From Geodermatophilaceae bacterium URHB0062 (lineage in GTDB: Bacteria; Actinomycetota; Actinomycetes; Mycobacteriales; Geodermatophilaceae): a stretch of DNA of 64,000 nt. The translations under genes and the position numbers were made by a program. The stretch covers positions 121,545-185,544 of the forward strand of contig JHVO01000015.1 of the NCBI GenBank assembly GCA_000620185.1. The letters run 5' to 3'. The notes beneath the pieces were generated by a model, which worked only from the letters and a program-made list of their open reading frames with translations, ran no database searches and was not told the DNA's origin. How positions within the stretch are numbered: the first letter of the stretch is position 1; each line of letters starts with the position of its first letter. Shown in pieces: positions 55,631 through 64,000 of the stretch.

Positions 55631-55954
55631 ATGAGCATCGTGAAGATCAATGCCATCACCGTGCCGCCCGACAAGCAGGAGCGCTTCGAGGAGCGTTTCC
55701 GCGGCCGGGCGGGCGCGGTCGAGAAGACCGAGGGCTTCGAGTGGTTCGAGCTGCTGCGCCCCCTGGAGGGCACCGACCAGTACCTGGTCTACACGCGGTG
55801 GAGCAGCGAGGACGCGTATCGGGCCTGGGAGTCGGCGCAGGACTTCGCCCGTGCGCACGAGGGTGGCGGCGACGATCTCGCGCCCGCGGCCAGCGACTCG
55901 CACCACCTGTGGTCCTACCAGGTGATCGAGAGCGCGGCTCCGGACCGGCCCTGA
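55631..55954 (+). CDS. Antibiotic biosynthesis monooxygenase (ABM) domain protein
   Basis: A 107-aa ferredoxin-like-fold protein, MSIVKINAITVPPDKQERFE, then FEWFELLRPLEGTDQYLVYT and RWSSEDAYRAWESAQDFARA. The family includes heme-degrading IsdG/MhuD and quinone monooxygenases. HEGGGDD and SDSHHLWSYQV follow; the His residues could contact heme, but the exact activity is not assignable. ATG 55631 has GGGGAG upstream. It is divergent from larB with 50 bases between. Confidence 0.88.
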   Translation: MSIVKINAITVPPDKQERFEERFRGRAGAVEKTEGFEWFELLRPLEGTDQYLVYTRWSSEDAYRAWESAQDFARAHEGGGDDLAPAASDSHHLWSYQVIESAAPDRP

Positions 55955-55961
55955 CCGGCGG

Positions 55962-55967
55962 ACTACT
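55962..55967 (+). promoter_or_regulatory. -10-like element of ilvE
   Basis: TACTGT lies about 80 bases before ATG 56049, in the gap after the ABM gene, and would give ilvE a leader. The match is to the -10 only. Confidence 0.35.
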
Positions 55968-56048
55968 GTGACGGCACCGGCCCCGCACCTCTGGGCCGGT
56001 GCCGGGCCGCGTTTCCGCCCCGGCCAGACCAGCACGCAGGTGGGAGCC

Positions 56049-57188
56049 ATGACCGACACGCTCGCTGACAGCCGTACCTCCGCACGGATGTTCGCCGACG
56101 GCGTGCCGCTCGTGGTGGAGGACGTGACCACCCGCCCGGCGAGCGAGCGCGAGGCGGTGCTGGCCGACCCCGGGTTCGGCCGCTACTTCACCGACCGCAT
56201 GTTCGTGGCCCGCTACCGGGTCGGCGAGGGCTGGTACGACGCGCGGTTGACCGCCTACGGCCCGCTGCAGCTCGACCCGGCCATGGCGACGCTGCACTAC
56301 GCGCAGTCGATCTTCGAGGGGCTCAAGGCGTACGCGCAGCCCGACGGCAGCGTGGCCACCTTCCGGCCCGAGGCCAACGCCGCGCGGTTCGCCCGGAGCG
56401 CCAAGCGACTGGCGATGCCGCCCGTGCCCGAGGAGTCCTTCCTCGCCGCCGTCGACGCCCTCGTCGACGCCGACCGCGACTGGGTGCCGACGGGGCCGGA
56501 CCAGACCCTCTACCTGCGGCCCTACCAGATGGCGTCGGAGCCGTTCCTCGGCGTGCGGCCGGCCCACGAGTACCTGTTCCTCGTGATCGCCAGCCCGGCC
56601 GGGGCGTACTTCCCCCGCGGCGTCCACCCGGTCTCGGTGTACCTGTCGGAGGACTACATCCGGGCGGCGCCCGGCGGTACCGGGGACATCAAGTGCGCCG
56701 GCAACTACGCGGCCAGCCTCCTCGCGCAGGAGCAGGCGATCGAGGCCGGCTGCGACCAGGTCGTCTGGCTCGATGCGGCCGAGAAGCGCTACGTCGAGGA
56801 GATGGGCGGGATGAACCTGTTCTTCGTCCTCGGCTCCGGCGACGACGCCGAGCTCGTCACGCCCGAGCTCACCGGCACCCTGCTTCCCGGCATCACCCGC
56901 GACTCGCTCATCACGGTCGCCGAGGAGATGGGCCACCGGGTGACCGAGCGGCGCTTCAGCGTCGACGAGTGGCGCCAGGGCGTGGCCGACGGCTCCGTGA
57001 CCGAGACCTTCGCCTGCGGCACCGCCGCCGTCATCACGCCCGTCGGCGAGGTGAAGGCGCGCACCGGTGATTTCACGGTCGGCGACGGCACTCCCGGTCC
57101 GCTCACCATGCGGCTGCGCGAGTCCCTCCTGGACATCCAGCACGGGCGGGTCGCCGACACGCACGGCTGGCTGCACCGGGTCTCCTGA
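56049..57188 (+). CDS. ilvE: Branched-chain amino acid aminotransferase
   Basis: Transfers amino groups to the 2-oxo acids of Leu, Ile and Val; fold-type IV PLP enzyme. The PLP Lys215 is in GGTGDIKCAGNYAASLLAQE. Other markers are LHYAQSIFEGLKAYAQPDGS, LYLRPYQMASEPFLGVRPA, VVWLDAAEKRYVEEMGGMNL and TETFACGTAAVITPVGEV. The 379-aa length is the usual class for eukaryote-like bacterial IlvE. ATG 56049 follows GGGAG. It stands alone between the ABM gene and ribF. Confidence 0.97.
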   Translation: MTDTLADSRTSARMFADGVPLVVEDVTTRPASEREAVLADPGFGRYFTDRMFVARYRVGEGWYDARLTAYGPLQLDPAMATLHYAQSIFEGLKAYAQPDGSVATFRPEANAARFARSAKRLAMPPVPEESFLAAVDALVDADRDWVPTGPDQTLYLRPYQMASEPFLGVRPAHEYLFLVIASPAGAYFPRGVHPVSVYLSEDYIRAAPGGTGDIKCAGNYAASLLAQEQAIEAGCDQVVWLDAAEKRYVEEMGGMNLFFVLGSGDDAELVTPELTGTLLPGITRDSLITVAEEMGHRVTERRFSVDEWRQGVADGSVTETFACGTAAVITPVGEVKARTGDFTVGDGTPGPLTMRLRESLLDIQHGRVADTHGWLHRVS

Positions 57189-57206
57189 CCGGAATTCCCG
57201 TCGATC

Positions 57207-58178
57207 GTGCAGCGCTGGCGTGGGCTCGAGGCCACCCCGGGTGACCTCGGCCGGACGGTGGTCACCGTCGGCATGTACGACGGCGTCCACCGCGGTCACC
57301 AGAAGCTGATCGGGGCGGCCGTCGCCCGGGCGCGGGCGATGCGCCGTCCCTGTCTGCTTCTCACCTTCGACCCGCATCCCGCCGAGGTGGTCCGGCCGGG
57401 CTCGCACCCGGCGATCCTCACCTCGATGGACCGCAAGGCCGAGCTCGTCGCGGACCTGGGCGTCGACGCCATGTGCGTGCTGCCGTTCACGCCTGACTTC
57501 ATGCGGCTGGCCCCGGAGACCTTCACGCACACCGTGCTGGTCGAGCACCTGCACGCCGCCGAGGTGGTCGTGGGGGAGAACTTCACCTACGGGCACCGGG
57601 CGGCGGGCACGGTCGACTCGCTCAGGGCAGAGGGACGACGCTTCGGCTTCGCCGTCGAGGGGATCCCGCTGGCCGGCGTCAACAAGGACGACGACGACAG
57701 CGCCGACGACGAGGTGACCATCTCCTCGACCTACATCCGGGCCTGCGTCGCGGCCGGTGACATGGTCTCGGCGGCGTCCGCGCTGGGGCGGCCGCACCGC
57801 GTCGACGGCGTCGTCGTCCGGGGCCACCGGCGGGGCCGCGAGCTCGGCTACCCGACGGCCAACGTCGAGACGCCGCCCTTCACCGCGATCCCGGCCGACG
57901 GCGTGTACGCCGGTCACCTGGTCACCCGCGACGGCGACGGCGCCAGCCGCGACCGGTACCCGGCGGCGATCTCGGTGGGCACGAACCCGACGTTCCAGGG
58001 CAGCCGGCGCACCGTGGAGGCCTACGTCCTGGACTACGAGGGCGACCTCTACGGGGAGCACGTCGGCGTCGAGTTCGCCGCCCGGCTGCGCCCGATGGCC
58101 GCCTTCGCCGACGTCGACGCCCTCCTCGAGGCGATGGCGAAGGACGTCGCAGACACCCGCAGCGCACTGGGGCTGTGA
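57207..58178 (+). CDS. ribF: Bifunctional riboflavin kinase/FAD synthetase
   Basis: Makes FMN and then FAD. The N-terminal nucleotidyltransferase part has TVVTVGMYDGVHRGHQKLIG and LLLTFDPHPAEVVRPGSHP, with FTYGHRAAGTVDSLRAEG and ISSTYIRACVAAGDM. The kinase domain has RRGRELGYPTANVETPPF and ADGVYAGHLVTR, and later NPTFQGSRRTVEAY. The 323-aa length is standard. GTG 57207 starts 18 bases after ilvE. The stop is followed by an inverted repeat before rpsO. Confidence 0.96.
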   Translation: MQRWRGLEATPGDLGRTVVTVGMYDGVHRGHQKLIGAAVARARAMRRPCLLLTFDPHPAEVVRPGSHPAILTSMDRKAELVADLGVDAMCVLPFTPDFMRLAPETFTHTVLVEHLHAAEVVVGENFTYGHRAAGTVDSLRAEGRRFGFAVEGIPLAGVNKDDDDSADDEVTISSTYIRACVAAGDMVSAASALGRPHRVDGVVVRGHRRGRELGYPTANVETPPFTAIPADGVYAGHLVTRDGDGASRDRYPAAISVGTNPTFQGSRRTVEAYVLDYEGDLYGEHVGVEFAARLRPMAAFADVDALLEAMAKDVADTRSALGL

Positions 58179-58190
58179 GTTCGTCCCGCT

Positions 58191-58262
58191 GTTGATCATC
58201 GTCTGAGTGCTCGCCCGGACGGCGTGTCCGACGAGATGTCGGACCCACAGCCGATGATCAAC
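58191..58262. repeat. 11-bp inverted repeat with inner hairpin after ribF
   Basis: GTTGATCATCG (58191-58201) and CGATGATCAAC (58252-58262) are perfect reverse complements. Inside lies GTCCGAC-GAGAT-GTCGGAC (58226-58244), a 7-bp stem. No T-run follows. It may terminate ribF or be a small repeated palindromic element; the core GATCAT recurs at 51372-51435. Confidence 0.7.
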
Positions 58263-58299
58263 TCGACGGACGGCCGGCCGGGGCTCGACCGGCCACGTG

Positions 58300-58330
58300 T
58301 AGCCTGGGAGTCAGCGCCGGGCAACCGGCG
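58300..58330 (+). promoter_or_regulatory. rpsO promoter-like element and 5' hairpin
   Basis: TAGCCT at 58300-58305 is a candidate -10. CGCCGG-GCAA-CCGGCG at 58315-58330 is a 6-bp stem capped by a GNRA tetraloop and would begin about nine bases after it, at the very 5' end of the message. This may stabilise the rpsO mRNA or serve regulation. Confidence 0.5.
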
Positions 58331-58394
58331 TGTGTGAGAGCTGCCCTCGTGATTCAGACCGGGGGCCACACGTGACCTGCCCCGGAGGGGAACC

Positions 58395-58664
58395 ATGGCG
58401 CTCGACAGCGCAGTCAAGAAGCAGATCATGACCGAGTACGCGACGGTCGAGAACGACACGGGTTCGCCCGAGGTCCAGGTCGCGATGCTGACCCGTCGGA
58501 TCAGCGACCTCACCGAGCACCTCAAGGCGCACAAGCACGACCACCACAGCCGGCGGGGCCTGCTCCTGCTGGTCGGCCGGCGTCGCCGGCTGCTGAACTA
58601 CCTGGCGAAGACCGACATCACCCGGTACCGCTCGCTCATCGAGCGCCTCGGTCTGCGCCGCTAG
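58395..58664 (+). CDS. rpsO: 30S ribosomal protein S15
   Basis: Binds the 16S rRNA central domain. The 89-aa product has the S15 core: [60 protein letters not shown] and [23 protein letters not shown] 58395 has GGAGGGGAA. It precedes pnp, a linkage common in bacteria. Confidence 0.98.
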   Translation: MALDSAVKKQIMTEYATVENDTGSPEVQVAMLTRRISDLTEHLKAHKHDHHSRRGLLLLVGRRRRLLNYLAKTDITRYRSLIERLGLRR

Positions 58665-58668
58665 CACG

Positions 58669-58712
58669 ACGAGGGGGCCGTTCCCGGACATCCGGGGCGG
58701 TCCCTTCCTCGT
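58669..58712 (+). terminator. Terminator after rpsO
   Basis: ACGAGG (58669-58674) pairs with CCTCGT (58707-58712), and CCG-CCCGGA pairs with TCCGGG-CGG inside, a large stepped stem four bases after the stop. The T-run is absent. pnp probably has its own promoter beyond it, or some read-through. Confidence 0.6.
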
Positions 58713-58938
58713 TCGGCACCCGCCGGACGGGGAGAACCGGCCGGCCGCCGGACGCGTCCCCAGGGACCGGTCCTCGGTAGTGGCCCCCGGGCACGCATCG
58801 GTACCCCCGCAGCGGGGAACCGGGAACCCGAGGGCTTCGATCGAGCACCGGTCGCCCCGGACGCAGGACGGAACCACTGGCCGTCAGAGGAGTCGCAGGT
58901 CGGCACGAGGCCGATGCGACGAGAAGAGAGAAGGACAC
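58713..58938 (+). promoter_or_regulatory. pnp leader
   Basis: A 226-base non-coding region with several short GC-rich palindromes and AGAGAGAAGG just before ATG 58939. An Actino-pnp RNA motif is described upstream of pnp in actinobacteria, so a structured leader is expected here; I could not confirm it by eye. Confidence 0.45.
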
Positions 58939-61203
58939 ATGTCCGCACCCACCACCGGCGCCATCACCGCCGAGTTCGACCCCGAGGACGGGGTCACCAC
59001 CGCCACCGCGGTCATCGACAACGGCAGCTTCGGCAGCCGCTCCATCACCTTCGAGACCGGCCGCCTCGCGCGTCAGGCCGCCGGCTCCGTCGTCGTCACC
59101 ATGGGCGACACCATGCTCCTGTCGGCCACCACCGCCGGCCGGCAGCCCAAGGACCAGTTCGACTTCTTCCCGCTCACCGTGGACGTCGAGGAGCGGATGT
59201 ACGCCGCCGGGCGCATCCCGGGCTCGTTCTTCCGCCGTGAGGGGCGCCCGGGCGAGGACGCGATCCTCACCTGCCGCCTGATCGACCGCCCGCTGCGCCC
59301 GACCTTCGCCAAGGGCCTGCGTAACGAGGTCCAGGTCGTCATCACCGTCATGTCGCTGGACCCGACGCACCTCTACGACGTGCTGGCGATCAACGGCGCC
59401 TCGGCGTCCACCCAGCTGTCGGGCCTGCCGTTCTCAGGCCCGGTCGGCGGCACCCGCGTCGCGCTGATCAACGGCCAGTGGGTCGGCTTCCCGACGCACA
59501 CCGAGCTCGAGGACGCCGTCTTCGACATGGTCGTGGCCGGTCGCGTCCTGCCCGACGGCGACGTCGCGATCATGATGGTCGAGGCCGAGGCCACCGAGAA
59601 GACGATCGAGCTGGTCGCCGGTGGTGCCACCGCTCCCACCGAGGAGGTCGTGGCGCAGGGCCTCGAGGCCGCCAAGCCCTTCATCAAGGCGCTGTGCGAC
59701 GCGCAGGCCGCCCTCGCCGAGAAGGCCGCCAAGCCGGTCGCCGACTTCCCCCGCTTCCTCGACTACCAGGACGACGTCTACGCCGCCGTCGAGACGCAGG
59801 TGGGCGACAAGCTCGCGCAGGCGCAGCAGATCGCCGGCAAGCACGAGCGCGAGGACGCCACCGACGCGCTCAAGGACGAGGTCAAGGCCGCGCTGGCCGG
59901 CCAGTTCGAGGGCCGCGAGAAGGAGATCTCCGGTGCCTTCCGCGCGCTGACCAAGAAGGTCGTGCGTCAGCGCATCCTGCGCGACAAGGTCCGCATCGAC
60001 GGCCGTGGCCTCACCGACATCCGGCCGCTGTCGGCCGAGGTCGAGGTCATCCCGCGGGTGCACGGCTCGGCGCTGTTCGAGCGCGGCGAGACCCAGATCC
60101 TGGGCGTCACCACGCTGAACATGCTGCGCATGGAGCAGCAGCTGGACACCCTCTCCCCGGTGACCCGCAAGCGCTACATGCACAACTACAACTTCCCGCC
60201 GTACTCCACCGGTGAGACCGGCCGCGTGGGGTCGCCCAAGCGCCGCGAGATCGGCCACGGCGCGCTCGCCGAGCGCGCCCTGGTGCCGGTGCTGCCCGAC
60301 CGCGAGGAGTTCCCCTACGCGATCCGGCAGGTGTCCGAGGCGCTCGGTTCCAACGGCTCGACGTCCATGGGTTCGGTCTGCGCCTCGACGCTGGCCCTGC
60401 TCAACGCCGGTGTGCCCCTGAAGGCCCCGGTCGCCGGCATCGCCATGGGTCTCGTCTCCGACGAGGTCGACGGCAAGACCGAGTACGTCGCGCTGACCGA
60501 CATCCTCGGCGCCGAGGATGCCTTCGGTGACATGGACTTCAAGGTCGCCGGCACGCGGGACTTCGTCACCGCCCTGCAGCTGGACACCAAGCTCGACGGC
60601 ATCCCGTCCGACGTCCTCGCCGGTGCGCTGACCCAGGCCCGCGCGGCCCGGCTGCACATCCTCGACGTGATGAACGAGGCCATCGACGCACCCGACGAGA
60701 TGAGCCCCTACGCGCCGCGGGTGACCACGGTGCGCATCCCGGTCGACAAGATCGGCGCGGTCATCGGCCCCAAGGGCCAGATGATCAACGCCATCCAGGA
60801 CGAGACCGGCGCCGACATCACCATCGAGGACGACGGCACGATCTACGTCGGCGCCTCCGACGGCCCCTCGGCGCAGGCGGCGGTGGACCGCATCAACGCC
60901 ATCGCCAATCCGCAGATGCCCAAGGTCGGCGAGCGCTTCCTCGGCACCGTCGTCAAGACGACGCCGTTCGGCGCCTTCGTGTCCCTGCTCCCGGGCAAGG
61001 ACGGCTTGGTCCACATCAGCAAGCTGGGTGGCGGCAAGCGGATCGGCAAGGTCGAGGACGTCGTCAACGTCGGCGACAAGCTGCAGGTCGAGATCACCGA
61101 CATCGACGCCCGCGGCAAGATCAGCCTCGTTCCCGTCGAGGCCGCTGCCGACGGCGCCCCCGCCGAGGCGCCGGCCGAGGCCGCCGCGACTGCGGGTGAA
61201 TGA
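58939..61203 (+). CDS. pnp: Polyribonucleotide nucleotidyltransferase
   Basis: Phosphorolytic 3'-5' exoribonuclease, also able to polymerise. The two RNase PH domains show [40 protein letters not shown] [13 protein letters not shown], and [19 protein letters not shown] with [42 protein letters not shown] domain: [21 protein letters not shown]1 domain: [20 protein letters not shown]. The 754-aa length has a short Ala-rich tail. The stop overlaps the pepR start. Confidence 0.98.
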   Translation: MSAPTTGAITAEFDPEDGVTTATAVIDNGSFGSRSITFETGRLARQAAGSVVVTMGDTMLLSATTAGRQPKDQFDFFPLTVDVEERMYAAGRIPGSFFRREGRPGEDAILTCRLIDRPLRPTFAKGLRNEVQVVITVMSLDPTHLYDVLAINGASASTQLSGLPFSGPVGGTRVALINGQWVGFPTHTELEDAVFDMVVAGRVLPDGDVAIMMVEAEATEKTIELVAGGATAPTEEVVAQGLEAAKPFIKALCDAQAALAEKAAKPVADFPRFLDYQDDVYAAVETQVGDKLAQAQQIAGKHEREDATDALKDEVKAALAGQFEGREKEISGAFRALTKKVVRQRILRDKVRIDGRGLTDIRPLSAEVEVIPRVHGSALFERGETQILGVTTLNMLRMEQQLDTLSPVTRKRYMHNYNFPPYSTGETGRVGSPKRREIGHGALAERALVPVLPDREEFPYAIRQVSEALGSNGSTSMGSVCASTLALLNAGVPLKAPVAGIAMGLVSDEVDGKTEYVALTDILGAEDAFGDMDFKVAGTRDFVTALQLDTKLDGIPSDVLAGALTQARAARLHILDVMNEAIDAPDEMSPYAPRVTTVRIPVDKIGAVIGPKGQMINAIQDETGADITIEDDGTIYVGASDGPSAQAAVDRINAIANPQMPKVGERFLGTVVKTTPFGAFVSLLPGKDGLVHISKLGGGKRIGKVEDVVNVGDKLQVEITDIDARGKISLVPVEAAADGAPAEAPAEAAATAGE

Positions 61204-62561
61204 CCACGGTTGACGTGATCGGGACCGGGGCGGGTGCTGATGCACCCGCCCCGGCTCCCGCTGGGGAGACCGTGCTGCTCGACCTCGACGAGGTGGGCGG
61301 CCGGGTGGAGCGCACCGAACTGCCGGGCGGCCTCCGGGTCCTGACCGAGACGATGCCGGGCGTCCTGTCGGCGACACTCGGCATCTGGGTGGGGGTCGGC
61401 TCGCGCGACGAGTCGCCGGACCTCAGCGGCTCGTCGCACTTCCTCGAGCACCTGCTGTTCAAGGGGACGACGACCCGCAGCGCGCTCGACATCGCCACGG
61501 CGATGGACGCGGTGGGCGGTGAGATGAACGCCTTCACCGCCAAGGAGCACACCTGCTACTACGCGAACGTGCTGGCCTCGGACCTGCCGCTCGCGGTGAC
61601 CCTGCTGTCGGACCTGGTGACCGAGGCGTGCAACACCGCGGCCGACCTCGAGTCGGAGCGCACGGTGGTGCTCGAGGAGATCGCCATGCGCGACGACGAG
61701 CCCTCGGACGCCGTCCACGACCTGTTCGCCGGCACGCTGTACGGGGACACCCCGCTCGGCCGGTCGGTTCTCGGCTCGGTCGACTCGATCGAACGGCTCT
61801 CCCGGGACGACGTCGACGGGTGGTACCGCTCGCGGTACGCCATGCCCTCGATCGTCGTGACGGCGGCCGGACGGGTGGAGCACCAGCAGGTGCTCGATCT
61901 CGTCACCGCCGCGTTCGGGGACCGGCTGAACGGCGACGCCCGCCCGGCGCCGCTGCGCACCGGCGACCCGGCGCCGCCGGGACCGGCCCGTCCGGTCGGG
62001 CTGATCTCGCGCCGCACCGAGCAGACCCATGTGCTGCTCGGCGTGCCGGCCATGGGCCGGCTGGACGACCGCCGCTACGCCGCCGCGGTGCTCGACGCCG
62101 CCGTGGGCGGCGGCATGAGCTCGCGCTTGTTCCAGGAGATCCGTGAGAAGCGGGGGCTGGTCTACACCGTCGGTTCGGCCCTCACGCACTACGCGGGCGC
62201 CGGCACCTTCTCGGTGTACGCGGGCTGCTCGAAGAAGCGTGTGCCCGAGGTGCTGCGGCTCATCCGCGCCGAGCTCGACCGCGTGGCCGCCGAGGGCATC
62301 AGCGTCATCGAGGTGGCCCGAAGCCGCGGCCAGCTCAAGGGCGGCCTCGTGCTGGGGCTGGAGGACACCGGGTCGCGCATGAGCCGGCTCGGCAAGAGCG
62401 AGCTCTCCTACGGCGAGTACCTGCCGGTGCGCGAGGTGCTCAGCCGGATCGAGTCGGTCGACGAGGAACAGGTGCGGGCGGTCGCCGCCGACCTGTTCAC
62501 CCGCAAGACGTGCCTGGCCGTGGTCGGCCCGTACCGCGAGTCCGACCTCGACCACCTCTGA
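61200..62561 (+). CDS. M16-family zinc peptidase
   Basis: A 453-aa insulinase-type metallopeptidase, encoded directly after pnp as in many actinobacteria. The zinc motif HxxEH is H80-x-x-E83-H84 in [20 protein letters not shown], with a downstream Glu in [17 protein letters not shown] and Y of the C-terminal half ([18 protein letters not shown]) belong to the substrate-binding subunit. The substrate is unknown. ATG 61200 overlaps the pnp stop. Confidence 0.95.
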   Translation: MTTVDVIGTGAGADAPAPAPAGETVLLDLDEVGGRVERTELPGGLRVLTETMPGVLSATLGIWVGVGSRDESPDLSGSSHFLEHLLFKGTTTRSALDIATAMDAVGGEMNAFTAKEHTCYYANVLASDLPLAVTLLSDLVTEACNTAADLESERTVVLEEIAMRDDEPSDAVHDLFAGTLYGDTPLGRSVLGSVDSIERLSRDDVDGWYRSRYAMPSIVVTAAGRVEHQQVLDLVTAAFGDRLNGDARPAPLRTGDPAPPGPARPVGLISRRTEQTHVLLGVPAMGRLDDRRYAAAVLDAAVGGGMSSRLFQEIREKRGLVYTVGSALTHYAGAGTFSVYAGCSKKRVPEVLRLIRAELDRVAAEGISVIEVARSRGQLKGGLVLGLEDTGSRMSRLGKSELSYGEYLPVREVLSRIESVDEEQVRAVAADLFTRKTCLAVVGPYRESDLDHL

Positions 62562-62577
62562 TCCACCGGGTACGCCG

Positions 62578-62943
62578 ATGCGGAGCGCACTGCAGGTCCA
62601 CGGGGCACTGTCCCGCGGAGTTTTCGCCTTCGTCGTCCTGGTGTCGCTGGCCGTGCTCTTCACCCCCGGCTCCGACGTGCCGGCCGCGCCGCCGGGGGTC
62701 GACAAGCTGGTGCACGCGTCCCTGTTCGCGGCGCTCGCCCTGTCCGGTCGGTGGGCCGGTGTCCGGCGCACGCCGCTGGTCGCGCTCCTCGTCCTCTACG
62801 GGGCCGGGAGCGAGGTCGTGCAAGGGCTGGCCCCGCTGGACCGGGACGCCTCGGTGGGGGACTGGCTGGCCGACGTGACCGGCATCCTGCTCGGCTCGCT
62901 CCTGTGGGACGTCCGCTCCCGTCGGCGGAGCACGCCCGCCTGA
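62578..62943 (+). CDS. VanZ-like membrane protein
   Basis: A 121-aa protein with about four hydrophobic segments. VanZ-like motifs are GVDKLVHASLFAALALSGRW and RDASVGDWLADVTGILLGSL. VanZ itself gives low-level teicoplanin resistance by an unknown way; most family members have no known role. ATG 62578 lies 16 bases after the peptidase gene. Confidence 0.88.
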   Translation: MRSALQVHGALSRGVFAFVVLVSLAVLFTPGSDVPAAPPGVDKLVHASLFAALALSGRWAGVRRTPLVALLVLYGAGSEVVQGLAPLDRDASVGDWLADVTGILLGSLLWDVRSRRRSTPA

Positions 62944-63792
<849 letters not shown>

Positions 63793-63826
63793 CCAGCGCT
63801 CTCGCAGGCGCAGCGGGGCCTCGACG

Positions 63827-63847
63827 GGGGGTCCGTGCACGACCCCC
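63827..63847 (+). terminator. Hairpin after dapB
   Basis: GGGGGTC (63827-63833) and GACCCCC (63841-63847) form a 7-bp stem with a CGTGCAC loop, 35 bases after the stop. It lacks a T-run. Confidence 0.5.
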
Positions 63848-64000
63848 TAGAAGTCGTGTATGGTTCTCCATGCGCCGCGCGGTCCGAGAGGGCCGCCGGG
63901 CCAGCCCCCCCGGTGAGGGTGGTGTTGGAAACCGGCGTAGAGTTGGACTCCCAGCCAGGATCGAAGCCCGGAAGGGTCTAGTTTCTGCGCGTCCGCTCCT
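63848..64000 (+). promoter_or_regulatory. Non-coding end region, possible promoter and structured leader
   Basis: After the dapB hairpin, TATGGT near 63859 looks like a -10. A hairpin GCGGTCC-GAGA-GGGCCGC (63879-63896) follows, then C- and G-rich tracts and the pattern GTTGGAAACCGGC. No ORF or tRNA is recognised, and no downstream gene is visible. It could be the leader of a gene beyond the window. Confidence 0.35.

Noticed and set aside
63900..63995. A tRNA gene in the end region
   Set aside because: No acceptor stem, no TTCGA T-loop and no anticodon arm can be paired.

Overview
This is a high-GC actinobacterial chromosome segment. The gene order (rpsP-rimM-trmD-rplS-lepB-rnhB-DUF2469-yraN-comM-dprA-xerC, rpsB-tsf-pyrH-frr-cdsA-rlmN, dxr-rseP-ispG, rimP-nusA-ylxR-infB-rbfA, truB-ribF-rpsO-pnp-pepR-dapB) is the conserved actinobacterial translation, RNA-processing and isoprenoid block. 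The frequent GTG starts, the FliA/WhiG-type sigma factor, the LAYTG sorting signal and the many actinobacterial DUFs (2469, 2631, 4081, 4439, 6204) fit a member of the Geodermatophilaceae (Blastococcus, Geodermatophilus or Modestobacter type). The family assignment is inference, because no rRNA gene is present.

Layout. 1-2740: the tail of an unidentified gene, a two-component system read leftwards, and a divergent membrane-anchored Gly/His/Asp-rich protein. 2800-11240: proS, an RraB-like gene, the rpsP-khpA-rimM-trmD-nudix operon, rplS, lepB, an atypical LuxR-type regulator, rnhB and DUF2469. 11240-13065: small accessory genes and an FAD oxidoreductase on the minus strand. 13232-18242: yraN-comM-dprA-xerC and the whiG/fliA sigma gene. 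18282-22590: an accessory insert with a kinase-like protein, a PaiB-like flavoprotein, two methyltransferases and a GntR-membrane protein operon. 22675-27955: an M23 peptidase, rpsB, tsf, pyrH, frr and cdsA. 27957-35964: a mixed region holding a DUF952-GNAT fusion, DUF2332, PPK2, a TrmH-type methyltransferase, rlmN, a VIT-family transporter, an LCP protein, a sortase substrate and DUF2631. 36045-42680: dxr, rseP/rip, ispG, GNAT and a lipoprotein PBP. 42742-51391: DUF4439, a Tat lipoprotein, rimP-nusA-ylxR-infB, DUF503, rbfA and nrnA. 51426-63792: MATE, truB, larE, DUF6204, larB, ABM, ilvE, ribF, rpsO, pnp, an M16 peptidase, a VanZ-like gene and dapB. No rRNA, tRNA, CRISPR array, insertion sequence or prophage was recognised.

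The genes are packed in short co-directional runs with ATGA or GTGA overlaps (rimM/trmD, yraN/comM, comM/dprA, rimP/nusA, rlmN/VIT, MATE/truB, pnp/pepR), so translational coupling is likely. Many other genes carry a -10-like hexamer 6-8 bases before the start codon, which suggests leaderless transcripts. Ribosomal protein genes instead have long leaders and strong hairpin terminators.

The most unusual signals are non-coding or context-based. They are a perfect 19-bp inverted repeat around the lepB start, a 26-base two-armed palindrome over the GntR-operon promoter, a covarying compound hairpin found twice, gene-end inverted repeats with a GATCAT core, a receiver domain without its phospho-acceptor Asp, larB and larE without larC, and a probable CTG start for rseP. 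No single large undescribed system is evident.
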